Part shown: positions 33,993-41,647 of the stretch, piece after piece | Layout: every line of letters starts with the position of its first letter | Position numbering within the stretch: the stretch's first letter is position 1 | Made by a program: the position numbers and the translations under genes | From: Hydrogenivirga caldilitoris | Lineage (GTDB): Bacteria > Aquificota > Aquificia > Aquificales > Aquificaceae | Assembly (NCBI RefSeq): GCF_003664005.1 | Contig: NZ_RCCJ01000001.1 | Coordinates: 806,001-870,000 of the forward strand | Reading direction: 5' to 3' | DNA length: 64,000 nt | Notes under the pieces: generated by a model | Seen by the model: only the letters and a program-made list of their open reading frames with translations | The model's database searches: none | Told to the model about the DNA's origin: nothing

Positions 33993-35024
33993 ATGAAAGC
34001 GGTAATATTGGAAGGTTTCGGTGGAATAGAGAACTTGAAACTTGTTGAAAACTTTCCAGAACCAGCGCTCAAGGAGGACCACGTTCTGGTTAGGGTAAGG
34101 GCTGTTGCTCTAAACCATCTTGATATATGGGTAAGGATGGGAGCCCTTGCCGTAAAGCCTGAACTTCCCCACATACTTGGTTCTGATGTTAGCGGTGTGG
34201 TTGAAAAAGTTGGGAGCCTTGTTAACAACGTAAAGGAAGGGGATGAGGTGATAATAGCTCCTGGATTATCATGCGGAGTTTGTTACGACTGCCAGAACGG
34301 ACGTGACAATCTCTGTAAGAGCTACGACATACTGGGTCTGATGAGCAAGGGAGGCTACGCTGAGTACGTTTCCGTCCCTGCAAGAAATGTGATAAGGAAG
34401 CCGAGGAATCTAAGCTTTGAGGAGGCTGCAAGTTATCCACTCACCTTCCTTACCGTGTGGAACGCCCTGGTTGAAAAGGGGAGTCTGAAGCCTCATTCAA
34501 GGGTTCTAATATGGGGCGGTTCTTCAGGTGTTGGTGTTGCAGGCATACAGGTTGCAAAACTCTTCGGAGCATTCGTTATAGCTACCGCCGGGAATGAAGA
34601 GAAAGCAAGAAGGGTAAAAGAGCTTGGTGCGGACGTGGTTATAGACCACTACAAAGAGGATGTTGTTAAAAGGGTCCGGGGACTTTTTAAGGAGGGGGTG
34701 GATATAGTTATGGACCACGTAGGGAGCGCAACCTTTGAAAAGAGCATAGCCTGCCTTAGAAAGGGAGGTGTGCTAACCTTCTTTGGGACAACAACAGGTA
34801 GCCAGGCGAACATAGATATAAGGTACCTATTCGTCAGAGAGATATCCCTTAGGGGAACCTATATGGGTAGGCGGGCGTCCCTGTTCAAGATCACTGAGCT
34901 CTTTGAAAGGGGATTGCTTAAGCCTGCCGTTGACAAAACTTTTCCCCTTGAAGCGGCACAAGAAGCCCATAATTATCTTGAAGACTCAAAGCATTTTGGA
35001 AAGGTTGTACTTAAAGTAGATTAG
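33993..35024 (+). CDS. MDR-family oxidoreductase (quinone oxidoreductase-like) with structural zinc lobe
   Basis: A 343-residue NAD(P)H-dependent medium-chain dehydrogenase. The catalytic-zinc Cys position reads ALNHLDIW (Asn) and the usual GHE reads GSDVSG, as in zinc-free quinone oxidoreductases, yet the structural-zinc cysteines are present in CGVCYDCQNGRDNLC (about 92-106). Rossmann motif GGSSGVGVAGIQVAKL (about 173-188). Substrate unknown. Strong GGAGGAG ribosome site 5 bases from ATG. Shares a TTAG stop tetramer with the convergent gene. Confidence 0.88.
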   Translation: MKAVILEGFGGIENLKLVENFPEPALKEDHVLVRVRAVALNHLDIWVRMGALAVKPELPHILGSDVSGVVEKVGSLVNNVKEGDEVIIAPGLSCGVCYDCQNGRDNLCKSYDILGLMSKGGYAEYVSVPARNVIRKPRNLSFEEAASYPLTFLTVWNALVEKGSLKPHSRVLIWGGSSGVGVAGIQVAKLFGAFVIATAGNEEKARRVKELGADVVIDHYKEDVVKRVRGLFKEGVDIVMDHVGSATFEKSIACLRKGGVLTFFGTTTGSQANIDIRYLFVREISLRGTYMGRRASLFKITELFERGLLKPAVDKTFPLEAAQEAHNYLEDSKHFGKVVLKVD

Positions 35025-35353
35025 GAGAGAGCATTCTTGAGGGCGTTCAGGGCGATCTTCGCCCTGTTTTCCATCTTCTCTTTCTCCTTCTCCTCCGGAA
35101 ACTTAGAGAGTAACTCCTCAACGGTAGGTGGGTTCCCTGTTTCTTTCAAGAGCTCACACATATAGTCGGTTATAGCCAGGAGTTTCTTACACCTCTTGGT
35201 AGAATTAAACTTGCAGTCAACGACCTTTCCATCCTTAAACTTGACGAATACCGTTACCTTGTGGACACCCTCGGAATAGGCTCCCTGTTTGCCTTCCGCT
35301 TCACCCTCAACGAAGTTTTTAAGCCCTTCTTTTATATAATCGGACACCTTCAT
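35021..35353 (-). CDS. Degenerate IscU/NifU-N-like protein
   Basis: A 110-residue soluble protein. KVTVFVKFKDGKVVDCKFNSTKRCKKLLAITDYMCELLK (31-69) followed by TVEELLSKFPEEK and a C-terminal helix RAKIALNALKNAL follows the order of the IscU/NifU-N scaffold, but the three cluster-binding cysteines are mostly missing: only the Cys near the second position (about 55) remains. Assignment is by pattern and uncertain. TATAAT lies 8 bases before its ATG, inside the end of rimI. Confidence 0.6.
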   Translation of the reverse strand: MKVSDYIKEGLKNFVEGEAEGKQGAYSEGVHKVTVFVKFKDGKVVDCKFNSTKRCKKLLAITDYMCELLKETGNPPTVEELLSKFPEEKEKEKMENRAKIALNALKNALS

Positions 35354-35361
35354 GGTGCTCT

Positions 35362-35367
35362 ATTATA
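35362..35367 (-). promoter_or_regulatory. -10 box of the IscU-like gene, leaderless type
   Basis: Perfect TATAAT on the minus strand overlapping the last codons of rimI, 8 bases from the ATG at 35353; no Shine-Dalgarno. The gene may be transcribed from here apart from rimI. Confidence 0.5.
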
Positions 35368-35800
35368 GCTCAAGCTCCATCACGAGGGCAGATTCCCCGT
35401 CTGAGTAAAACTTGGGTCTTTCCCTGACTATCTTGAAACCCAAGGACCTGTAAAGTTTTATAGCAGGAAGGTTTGATTTTCTCACATCAAGCTGGATAAC
35501 CTTCGCACTTTCTCTGAGTCGGTCTATAAGTTCACTCAGAAACAGCTTACCTATCCCCTTTCCTCTGTACTTGGGAGCTATAGCAAAGGTCATTATAAAG
35601 GCTTCCTCCTTTATAAGCCACAGGATAGCGTAGCCTACTATCTCACCACCAACCTCAAGGACAAACTTCAACGAGTAGGAAAGGTTGAACTCCCTTTTCA
35701 GGGAGTCCAGACTCCATGCATCCGTTGTAAAGGAAAGCCTGTTTATCTCATAAACCCTTGGTAGGTCTTCCTGGGTCATGTACCTGACGTGAATATCCAT
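35363..35800 (-). CDS. rimI: Ribosomal-protein-alanine N-acetyltransferase
   Basis: A 145-residue GNAT acetyltransferase; RimI acetylates the N-terminal Ala of ribosomal protein S18. Seen: DLPRVYEINRLSFTTDAWS (about 13-31, with the Trp after the turn typical of RimI), IMTFAIAPKYRGKGIGKLFLSEL (acetyl-CoA loop, about 69-91) and LDVRKSNLPAIKLYRSLGFK (about 101-120). TATAAT lies 8 bases before the ATG. Confidence 0.85.
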   Translation of the reverse strand: MDIHVRYMTQEDLPRVYEINRLSFTTDAWSLDSLKREFNLSYSLKFVLEVGGEIVGYAILWLIKEEAFIMTFAIAPKYRGKGIGKLFLSELIDRLRESAKVIQLDVRKSNLPAIKLYRSLGFKIVRERPKFYSDGESALVMELEL

Positions 35801-35808
35801 CGCCTGAA

Positions 35809-35816
35809 ATTATAAT
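35809..35816. promoter_or_regulatory. Palindromic bidirectional -10 box, rimI / nfeD
   Basis: The palindrome AATTATAATT contains a perfect TATAAT on each strand: plus 35811-35816, 6 bases before the nfeD ATG at 35823, and minus 35809-35814, 8 bases before the rimI ATG at 35800. One AT-rich element seems to serve both leaderless genes. Confidence 0.65.
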
Positions 35817-35822
35817 TAATGC

Positions 35823-37151
35823 ATGGCGTTGAAAATTTTTCTCAGTCTTCTCTTGATACTCAGCTTTTCCTTTTCAAAAGTATTCGTTGCTAAGTGGGAT
35901 GGAGCTATAACCCCTATAACAGCCGACTTCATAGATAGAGCCCTGACTAAAGCTGAAAAGGAAGGAGGTAGAGTGTTTGTTCTCCAACTGAACACGCCGG
36001 GAGGCTTAGCAGAATCCATGAGGAAGGTAGTCCAGAAGTTCCAGGGTAGCCACCTCCCGGTTGTGGTTTTTGTTTACCCCCCCGGTGGGAGGGCGGCTTC
36101 AGCAGGAGCTATTATAACGGTGGCAGCAGACATTGCGGCTATGGCACCGGGTACAAACATAGGTGCAGCCCATCCTGTCCAGATAGGAGGTCTGCCGAGC
36201 GAGGATAAAAAAGAGGGCAAGGGAGAGAAAGATAGGGACATTATGAAGGAAAAGATACTTCAGGACATGCTTGCTTTTGTCAGGAGTATAGCCAAGGAAA
36301 AGGGAAGAAATGTAAAGGTTGTGGAAAGAATGGTAAAGGAGAGCCTCTCCCTCTCGGCGGAAGAGGCTTTAAAGGAACGAGTTATTGACCTCATAGCAAC
36401 AGATATGAACGACTTGCTTAACAAAATAGAAGGCAGGAAAGTCTATAAGTTCGGTAGGGAGATAGAAGTCAAAGTCAGAGGCGAGGAGGTTGTATACATA
36501 GAGGAGAGCTTCAAAGAGGAGCTTCTGAAGATCATAACCAACCCCACCGTAGCTTATATCCTGCTGATGCTGGGTTTTTACGGAATATTCTTTGAGCTCT
36601 ACAATCCTGGAGCGGTCATACCGGGTGTGGTGGGAGCTATATGTCTCCTTCTGGGGCTCTACGGTCTCTCCCTCATATCCATGAACTGGCTTGGTCTGTT
36701 TATGATAATTTTAGGGATACTCCTCTTTGTTTTAGAGCTGATAACACCTACCTTTGGAGCTCTTGCGCTGGGAGGCGTGATAGCCTTGGCTTTGGGTTCC
36801 CTCTTTCTTATAGAGCCAGAATCCCCCTATGGGGAGCTTCCCAAATCTGTTATAACTGCCGTTGTTCTTGCCAGCGCTCTGTTCTTTCTGGTGGCCGGAA
36901 GGCTTGGACTAAAAGCTCAGAGGAGGAGAAAGCTTACCGGTGCAGAAGGTATGCTCGGGGAGGAAGGTGAGGCTGTAACGGACTTTGAGAGAGGAAAAGG
37001 GAAGGTGCTTGTCCATGGAGAAATATGGAATGCAGAAAGTAGCCATGACATCAAGAAGGGAGATGCTGTTAGGGTTGTCGCTGTAAAGGGGCTAAAGCTT
37101 ATCGTTGAGAAGCCCTCCTCCGAGCCTCCTGAACAAAGACAAGAACTTTAG
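35823..37151 (+). CDS. nfeD: NfeD-type membrane-bound serine protease
   Basis: A 442-residue long-form NfeD. Signal peptide (MALKIFLSLLLILSFSFS), ClpP-like serine protease domain with LQLNTPGGLAESMRK (about 57-71) and catalytic Ser in GRAASAGAIITVAAD (about 89-103), four to five membrane helices (about 235-350), and a C-terminal soluble OB-like domain with GAEGMLGEEGEAV (about 373). The long form is commonly paired with a stomatin; none is adjacent here. Overlaps the convergent FlhB-C gene by 53 bases. Confidence 0.92.
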   Translation: MALKIFLSLLLILSFSFSKVFVAKWDGAITPITADFIDRALTKAEKEGGRVFVLQLNTPGGLAESMRKVVQKFQGSHLPVVVFVYPPGGRAASAGAIITVAADIAAMAPGTNIGAAHPVQIGGLPSEDKKEGKGEKDRDIMKEKILQDMLAFVRSIAKEKGRNVKVVERMVKESLSLSAEEALKERVIDLIATDMNDLLNKIEGRKVYKFGREIEVKVRGEEVVYIEESFKEELLKIITNPTVAYILLMLGFYGIFFELYNPGAVIPGVVGAICLLLGLYGLSLISMNWLGLFMIILGILLFVLELITPTFGALALGGVIALALGSLFLIEPESPYGELPKSVITAVVLASALFFLVAGRLGLKAQRRRKLTGAEGMLGEEGEAVTDFERGKGKVLVHGEIWNAESSHDIKKGDAVRVVAVKGLKLIVEKPSSEPPEQRQEL

Positions 37152-37374
37152 CCACAGCCTCGTAAAGCACGGGGGGTATCTCCTCAAAGACCTCTATCTT
37201 TAAAAGTGCTTCTATAAGGTATCTGTCTTCAAGCACAGGGACACCCTCTTTCTTAGCAAGCTCTATTATTCTCTCTGCAAGCTCTCCTACACCCTTTGCC
37301 ACCACAACGGGAGCCCTGTCTTTACCTGCCGAGTATTTGAGCGCCGCTGCCTTCTTCTTTTTTTCCATTCTCAT
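37099..37374 (-). CDS. FlhB C-terminal-domain protein (YlqH-like)
   Basis: A 91-residue protein equal to the cytoplasmic domain of the flagellar export switch FlhB: AAALKYSAGKDRAPVVVAKGVGELAERIIELAKKEGVPVLEDRYLIEALL. The autocleavage NPTH motif and the whole membrane domain are absent. Stand-alone FlhB-C genes beside a FliK-like gene are known in other bacteria (ylqG-ylqH). Overlaps the FliK-like gene by 4 bases (ATGA) and nfeD by 53 bases at the 3' end. Confidence 0.85.
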   Translation of the reverse strand: MRMEKKKKAAALKYSAGKDRAPVVVAKGVGELAERIIELAKKEGVPVLEDRYLIEALLKIEVFEEIPPVLYEAVAKVLVFVQEARRRASQR

Positions 37375-38927
37375 ACCCTCAGGTCAAAAACGCTTCGTTC
37401 TCCAAGTTCTCCCCCAAGTTCTCTATCAAATTCCTCCTCTCCTTCTTTTAGGATTTCTATCCTCTTCGTTTTAAGTCCTATGTCGGTTAGCCCTTTTTCC
37501 AGCTCTGGTAGTGAGCTTTCAATAGACCTCCTGAGGCTCTCTATATCGGTCTTGAACACCACACTTACCGAATCAACCCTTCTCCTAGGGGCTTCCATGA
37601 GTATTCCTAGGAAACCCTCCTCAAAGTTAAGCTTTACAAATATTCTAAAAACGTCCCCCAGTGAGAAGGCGAGTACACCCTTTCCCTCCTCAGTTACAAA
37701 AGGAACAACAAACTTCTGTCCCCCCTGAGCCACCAAGAAGGCTTGCATCTGACTTATATACTCCAGCTTCATTAAATTCTCTTTCAGGTTATTGGGAAGT
37801 TCGGCTGTTAACCTTTCCGTAAATACACGAAGCCTCTCAGTCTCATCAACAAGTTCCCTTACCTGTCTGGCAATAAACTCAACATCCTCCGTATTTAGCT
37901 TTGAACCGAGAAAGGTGTTAGCACCTCTGACCAGGTCCCTCAGCGTGGATACAACTTTAGCCTTGTGGAATGGAAGTTCATCAGGATTTTCAACCTTCAG
38001 CCCAAGTAAGCTCAGCTTCTGAACAAACTCCACAAACTTATTGTTCTCCAGACTTTTCAGGGCTTCATTAAGTATACCGATTGCTTTAGGGTTTGATTCC
38101 ATGCTTCTAAAGGTCTTCTCGTTCAAGGTAAGCCTCAGACCTAGGTTTTTAGCCGTTTCTGTAAGGCTTCTTACCATTGAGTGTATGAGTTGCTTAACGG
38201 TATCCCTTATGAAGTGAAGTCTTTGCTCGTTAGATAGTATCCTTTCTCGCAATTCCTTTTCAATGGTAGAAAGCCCGTGGAAGAATTCCAGCCTCTCCCC
38301 TCTCTTAGCCAAGTCAAGTAAGCGGGCTACCTCCTCCTTTGGTATGCCAGGTAAGCTTACATCCTTAAGAAGACGCTCTACACTGCCGGTATCCGCTGCC
38401 CTTAAAAAGCTCAAGACCTGGTACTTCAAGTCGCTCACGAGGTTGTCTTCATTCAGGGCACCTCTCAAGAAATCCCAAACTTTTCTTTCATAAATCAATC
38501 CAGAGTTTTCCACTGCACCCTTGACATCCTGCCCTTTTAGGAGCTGTACACCAAGACCTGAAAGGGACTTTATAAGCTCTTGAACCCCTCTCATACCGGA
38601 GAAGGAGCGTACCACCCTCAAAGTTATAGGCTCTTTTGACTCAAGGACAAGAGTGAGCTCATCCCCAACCTTTATAGGCATTGAAAGTTTGTTCTCAGCT
38701 TCAACTTCGTACCCGTTTTCAAGCAGAAGGAGAACCCTTCCTTGCTCAAAGGCTTTCACAGTCGCCTGGAAACGAGAACCAGGGTTTCCCAGAGAGGCGA
38801 GAAGGGCTTCAGGAACCCTGGAGAGCAAACGTAGCTCATAGACCCTTGCCGTTTCATAAGCTTCATAAGCCTTGTTACGCAGTACAGCTGTGTCTAAAAA
38901 TACACCTTCTATCCTTCTCCCTTCCAT
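37371..38927 (-). CDS. FliK-like hook-length-control-related protein
   Basis: A 518-residue soluble, helix-rich protein. The N-terminal part ends in a beta domain (RFQATVKAFEQGRVLLLLENGYEVEAENKL, about 52-81). The C-terminal 110 residues (VVPFVTEEGKGVLAFSLGDVFRIFVKLNFEEGFLGILMEA, then SLRRSIESSLPELEKGLTDIGLKTKRIEIL) match the FliK C-terminal pattern, the part that touches FlhB. The partner FlhB-C is the next gene. No flagellar genes are seen in the window. Its ATG overlaps the ROK kinase stop by one base (TGATG). Confidence 0.65.
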   Translation of the reverse strand: MEGRRIEGVFLDTAVLRNKAYEAYETARVYELRLLSRVPEALLASLGNPGSRFQATVKAFEQGRVLLLLENGYEVEAENKLSMPIKVGDELTLVLESKEPITLRVVRSFSGMRGVQELIKSLSGLGVQLLKGQDVKGAVENSGLIYERKVWDFLRGALNEDNLVSDLKYQVLSFLRAADTGSVERLLKDVSLPGIPKEEVARLLDLAKRGERLEFFHGLSTIEKELRERILSNEQRLHFIRDTVKQLIHSMVRSLTETAKNLGLRLTLNEKTFRSMESNPKAIGILNEALKSLENNKFVEFVQKLSLLGLKVENPDELPFHKAKVVSTLRDLVRGANTFLGSKLNTEDVEFIARQVRELVDETERLRVFTERLTAELPNNLKENLMKLEYISQMQAFLVAQGGQKFVVPFVTEEGKGVLAFSLGDVFRIFVKLNFEEGFLGILMEAPRRRVDSVSVVFKTDIESLRRSIESSLPELEKGLTDIGLKTKRIEILKEGEEEFDRELGGELGERSVFDLRV

Positions 38928-39802
38928 CAGCTATCTATATCGGACTGATGTTGCTTTATAAAAGCGAGAGCACCTCTGGCACCGAGAAACTCGCCTGCAT
39001 CTGAGAACCTTATAGACAGGCAGGAAGAAGGAAGATCCTCGGAGAGCTCTTTTACCTTCTCCTCAATATCTTCAAGCAGCTCCCTCATACCGTCTATAAG
39101 CCCTCCACCCAGAATTATCCTGTCTGGATTGAATATGTGTACCATATTCATGAGACCAAGAGCCAGGTACTCCTTGAATTTCTCAACAGTTTTTAGGGCT
39201 ATAGCTTCCCCGCTTTTAGCCTTCTCCACTATAACGTAGTCCCCTAAGGTTTCCCCTCCATACTCCCTGTATATCCTCTGTAAGCCATAGGATGAGCAGT
39301 AAGCTTCCCAGCATCCGTGCCTTCCACAACTACAGGGATAGCCACCACTATGTATTATGTGGTGTCCGATCTCAAGGGCCGAACCGCAAACACCAAAGAA
39401 TACCTCCCCACCCACAACAAGACCACCTCCCAGACCTGTTCCAACCGCAACCAGGAGTAAAACCTCGCTGTCTCTGTTATCAAAGAACCATTCTCCGAAG
39501 GCAGCCACACTCACATCGTTTCCCACAACTATCCTTACATCGCTGTCCTTGAAAAGCTCATGAAGTTCAACACCATCAAGGACGGGTATATTTGGGGATT
39601 TGAATACCTTTCCCGTCTTTGAGGTAAAGCCCGCAACAGCGATCCCCACACCGGTTGGGTTCTTATCCAGGACGATATCCCTTAACTTTTCCAGAAACCT
39701 CTCCCTGTTACCCTTAATGTCTTTTATAAAGTGCTTCTCTCTGCTTCCATCTTCCCAGAGCACCTTTATGAAGGTGCCTCCTATGTCAACTCCCTTCAGC
39801 AT
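38927..39802 (-). CDS. ROK-family sugar kinase (glucokinase-like)
   Basis: A 291-residue cytosolic sugar kinase. ATP motif GVDIGGTFIKVLWEDG (4-19), catalytic Asp in VVGNDVSVAAFGEW (about 97-110), GTGLGGGLVVGG (about 121-132), and zinc motif CSCGRHGCWEAYCS (about 157-170). These are the ROK signatures; glucose as substrate is the default guess. The 5' end overlaps the upstream unknown gene by 17 bases. Confidence 0.9.
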   Translation of the reverse strand: MLKGVDIGGTFIKVLWEDGSREKHFIKDIKGNRERFLEKLRDIVLDKNPTGVGIAVAGFTSKTGKVFKSPNIPVLDGVELHELFKDSDVRIVVGNDVSVAAFGEWFFDNRDSEVLLLVAVGTGLGGGLVVGGEVFFGVCGSALEIGHHIIHSGGYPCSCGRHGCWEAYCSSYGLQRIYREYGGETLGDYVIVEKAKSGEAIALKTVEKFKEYLALGLMNMVHIFNPDRIILGGGLIDGMRELLEDIEEKVKELSEDLPSSCLSIRFSDAGEFLGARGALAFIKQHQSDIDS

Positions 39803-40238
39803 AATTTAACCTGGTAATTTTAAATCCGTTTATATCCTTACTACCAGTTATCTCAAATCTGAGCTCCTTTCCCTTACCTTTCATCTTTGCTTTAAGCGTA
39901 ACAGAGCTATCTTTGTACTCTATTCTTTCCTCAATGAGTGTACCCTCCAGAAAACTTAACCTGTTCCTGTTGCATAACTCTATAAGCCCGTCAATACCTC
40001 CCATCTCTTTCAGTAGCTGTGTATCCATATACCCTCCTATCCGTGCTGCTGCTTCTGGCGGGCATCCTTCAAATCCTGCCAGGAATATATAAGCGGTTCT
40101 GAGTACATAGATTTCCTCCGTTTGCCCCTCCTTCTGGGAGTATATAAAGAAGGTTATGAGAAGAGGGTAAAAAAGGGCAAGAACCACAAAGGTTCCTACA
40201 ATCAGGTCTTCAAATTTAAGCCTATGTTTCAGAGCCAC
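39786..40238 (-). CDS. Unknown protein with one membrane anchor
   Basis: A 150-residue protein with a single N-terminal membrane helix (about 13-34) and a periplasmic-looking domain with an EGCPPEAAARIGGYMDTQLL segment. Family not recognised. It starts at GTG behind AGGAGG, overlapping corA by 10 bases and the ROK gene by 17, so it is translated within the corA operon. Confidence 0.6.
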   Translation of the reverse strand: MALKHRLKFEDLIVGTFVVLALFYPLLITFFIYSQKEGQTEEIYVLRTAYIFLAGFEGCPPEAAARIGGYMDTQLLKEMGGIDGLIELCNRNRLSFLEGTLIEERIEYKDSSVTLKAKMKGKGKELRFEITGSKDINGFKITRLNYAEGS

Positions 40239-41170
40239 CCTTTCCTCCTCACCCAGAGAAGAAGAGCCAGGGTTACCAGAACCATCAGCGTTAGGGAGTA
40301 CGGATATCCGTACTTCCAGCCCAGCTCTGGCATATACTCAAAGTTCATACCGAAGATGCTTGCTATAAGGGTTGCGGGCAGGAATATGGTCGCCAGAACG
40401 GTAAAAACCTTCACAGCTTCATTCTGTCTTATCGTTATAAGACCAAGCAGCGAATTCTGTATGCTGTCTATTTTTTCCATGTAAAAGGAAGTGTAATCAA
40501 GCAAGGTGCTCAGGTCGTCAAGGAGTATCTTTAGCTCCCGCTTAGTCTGGGCGTTTATGAGGGGGCTTTTCAGGAAGCGGGAGAGGATCCTCACCTTCTC
40601 ATTTATAGACTCCCTGAGGGTTATGTTAAGTTCATCGTAGTAGGCTATGTCTTTAATCAACTCTTCGGACTGCTCAACGAATATGTGTTTCCATATGTTC
40701 CTGATCCTCCTGCCAAGGATTTCAAGTCTGTCACCGATTCTGTCTACCTCTATGCTCAATATCTCTCCAAACAGGGATTCAGCGAACTGTATGTAAGCCC
40801 TGTTTGTTTTAAGCCGGTTCAGGAATATCAACACGGCAGGTATATCTTTATACCTCAGCGTCACGAAGTATCTCTCCCTTATGAAGAAAAAAACCGGTTC
40901 AACGATTATCTCCTCCTTCTGCTGGATAACAAAAGACATGTTTATGTTTATCGCATCTCCAACCTCCGTATACTTGGAGCTTATCTCTATGTCCCCCATA
41001 ACCTCCTTTGAGGGCATCTCAAAACCTATACTCTCCTCAAGCCAAGCTATCTCCTTCTCGTCGGGGTCTAAAACATCAATCCAAATTATCCCCTTCCGGC
41101 GAGCCTTTTCAAATTCAGAGAATTCCCACTCAGAAATCTCCCTTCCCGAGATAGAGTAGAGCTTTATCAC
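40229..41170 (-). CDS. corA: Magnesium/cobalt transporter CorA
   Basis: A 313-residue divalent cation channel. N-terminal cytosolic domain (IIWIDVLDPDEKEIAWLEESIG, about 28-49; RYFVTLRY), long stalk helix, two C-terminal helices with the selectivity motif GMN (about 273-275) and a positively charged tail LLWVRRKGWL. First gene of its operon; GTG start with TAAAAT (minus, 41178-41183) 7 bases upstream and no Shine-Dalgarno. Confidence 0.94.
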   Translation of the reverse strand: MIKLYSISGREISEWEFSEFEKARRKGIIWIDVLDPDEKEIAWLEESIGFEMPSKEVMGDIEISSKYTEVGDAININMSFVIQQKEEIIVEPVFFFIRERYFVTLRYKDIPAVLIFLNRLKTNRAYIQFAESLFGEILSIEVDRIGDRLEILGRRIRNIWKHIFVEQSEELIKDIAYYDELNITLRESINEKVRILSRFLKSPLINAQTKRELKILLDDLSTLLDYTSFYMEKIDSIQNSLLGLITIRQNEAVKVFTVLATIFLPATLIASIFGMNFEYMPELGWKYGYPYSLTLMVLVTLALLLWVRRKGWL

Positions 41171-41177
41171 GTTAATA

Positions 41178-41183
41178 ATTTTA
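41178..41183 (-). promoter_or_regulatory. -10 box of corA, leaderless type
   Basis: TAAAAT on the minus strand, 7 bases from the GTG at 41170, without a ribosome binding site. Confidence 0.5.
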
Positions 41184-41197
41184 ACCCACGGGAAAGC

Positions 41198-41626
41198 TTA
41201 TTCCCAAAGCTCCCTTATCTCCTCTGGAAGCTGACGAATTGCATCCTCAACCTCTCCCCAAGTCACATGTTTCTTTAACACATTCAAAACCCCTCTAACA
41301 ATCCTCTCAGCCTCTTCTTCGGGGATATCCATACCCCTTACAAGACCTGGGTCATTCATAACTTTCTGAATGAATTCCCTCTTCCTTTTGATGCTCTTAT
41401 CCGGACCCCTGGTCGGGTCCCAGCCGTCACACCAAACAGCTTTCAGAACCATGGGAAGTTGAGCCACAAAGTCTTTTCCTTCTCTGGGGTCAAGACGATC
41501 CCTCAAAGCGTGCAGGACAGCTTTAGTTACCCTGAAAGCCCTATGCTCATCCTCAATATTAAGCTCCTTCATAACGTCGTGTAGAAAGTCGTGTCCTTTC
41601 TGAACCCATTCATCAAAGAGTCCCAT
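41198..41626 (-). CDS. DUF2267 family protein
   Basis: A 142-residue soluble helical protein. FRVTKAVLHALRDRLDPREGKDFVAQLPMVLKAVWCDGWDP (31-71) and the mirrored RIVRGVLNVLKKHVTWGEVEDAIRQLPEEIRELW (108-141) are two copies of the DUF2267 repeat. Molecular function unknown. The ATG is preceded by AAGGAGGTGG, one of the strongest ribosome sites in the window, suggesting high expression. Confidence 0.88.
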   Translation of the reverse strand: MGLFDEWVQKGHDFLHDVMKELNIEDEHRAFRVTKAVLHALRDRLDPREGKDFVAQLPMVLKAVWCDGWDPTRGPDKSIKRKREFIQKVMNDPGLVRGMDIPEEEAERIVRGVLNVLKKHVTWGEVEDAIRQLPEEIRELWE

Positions 41627-41647
41627 CCTCCACCTCCTTCTTATATT

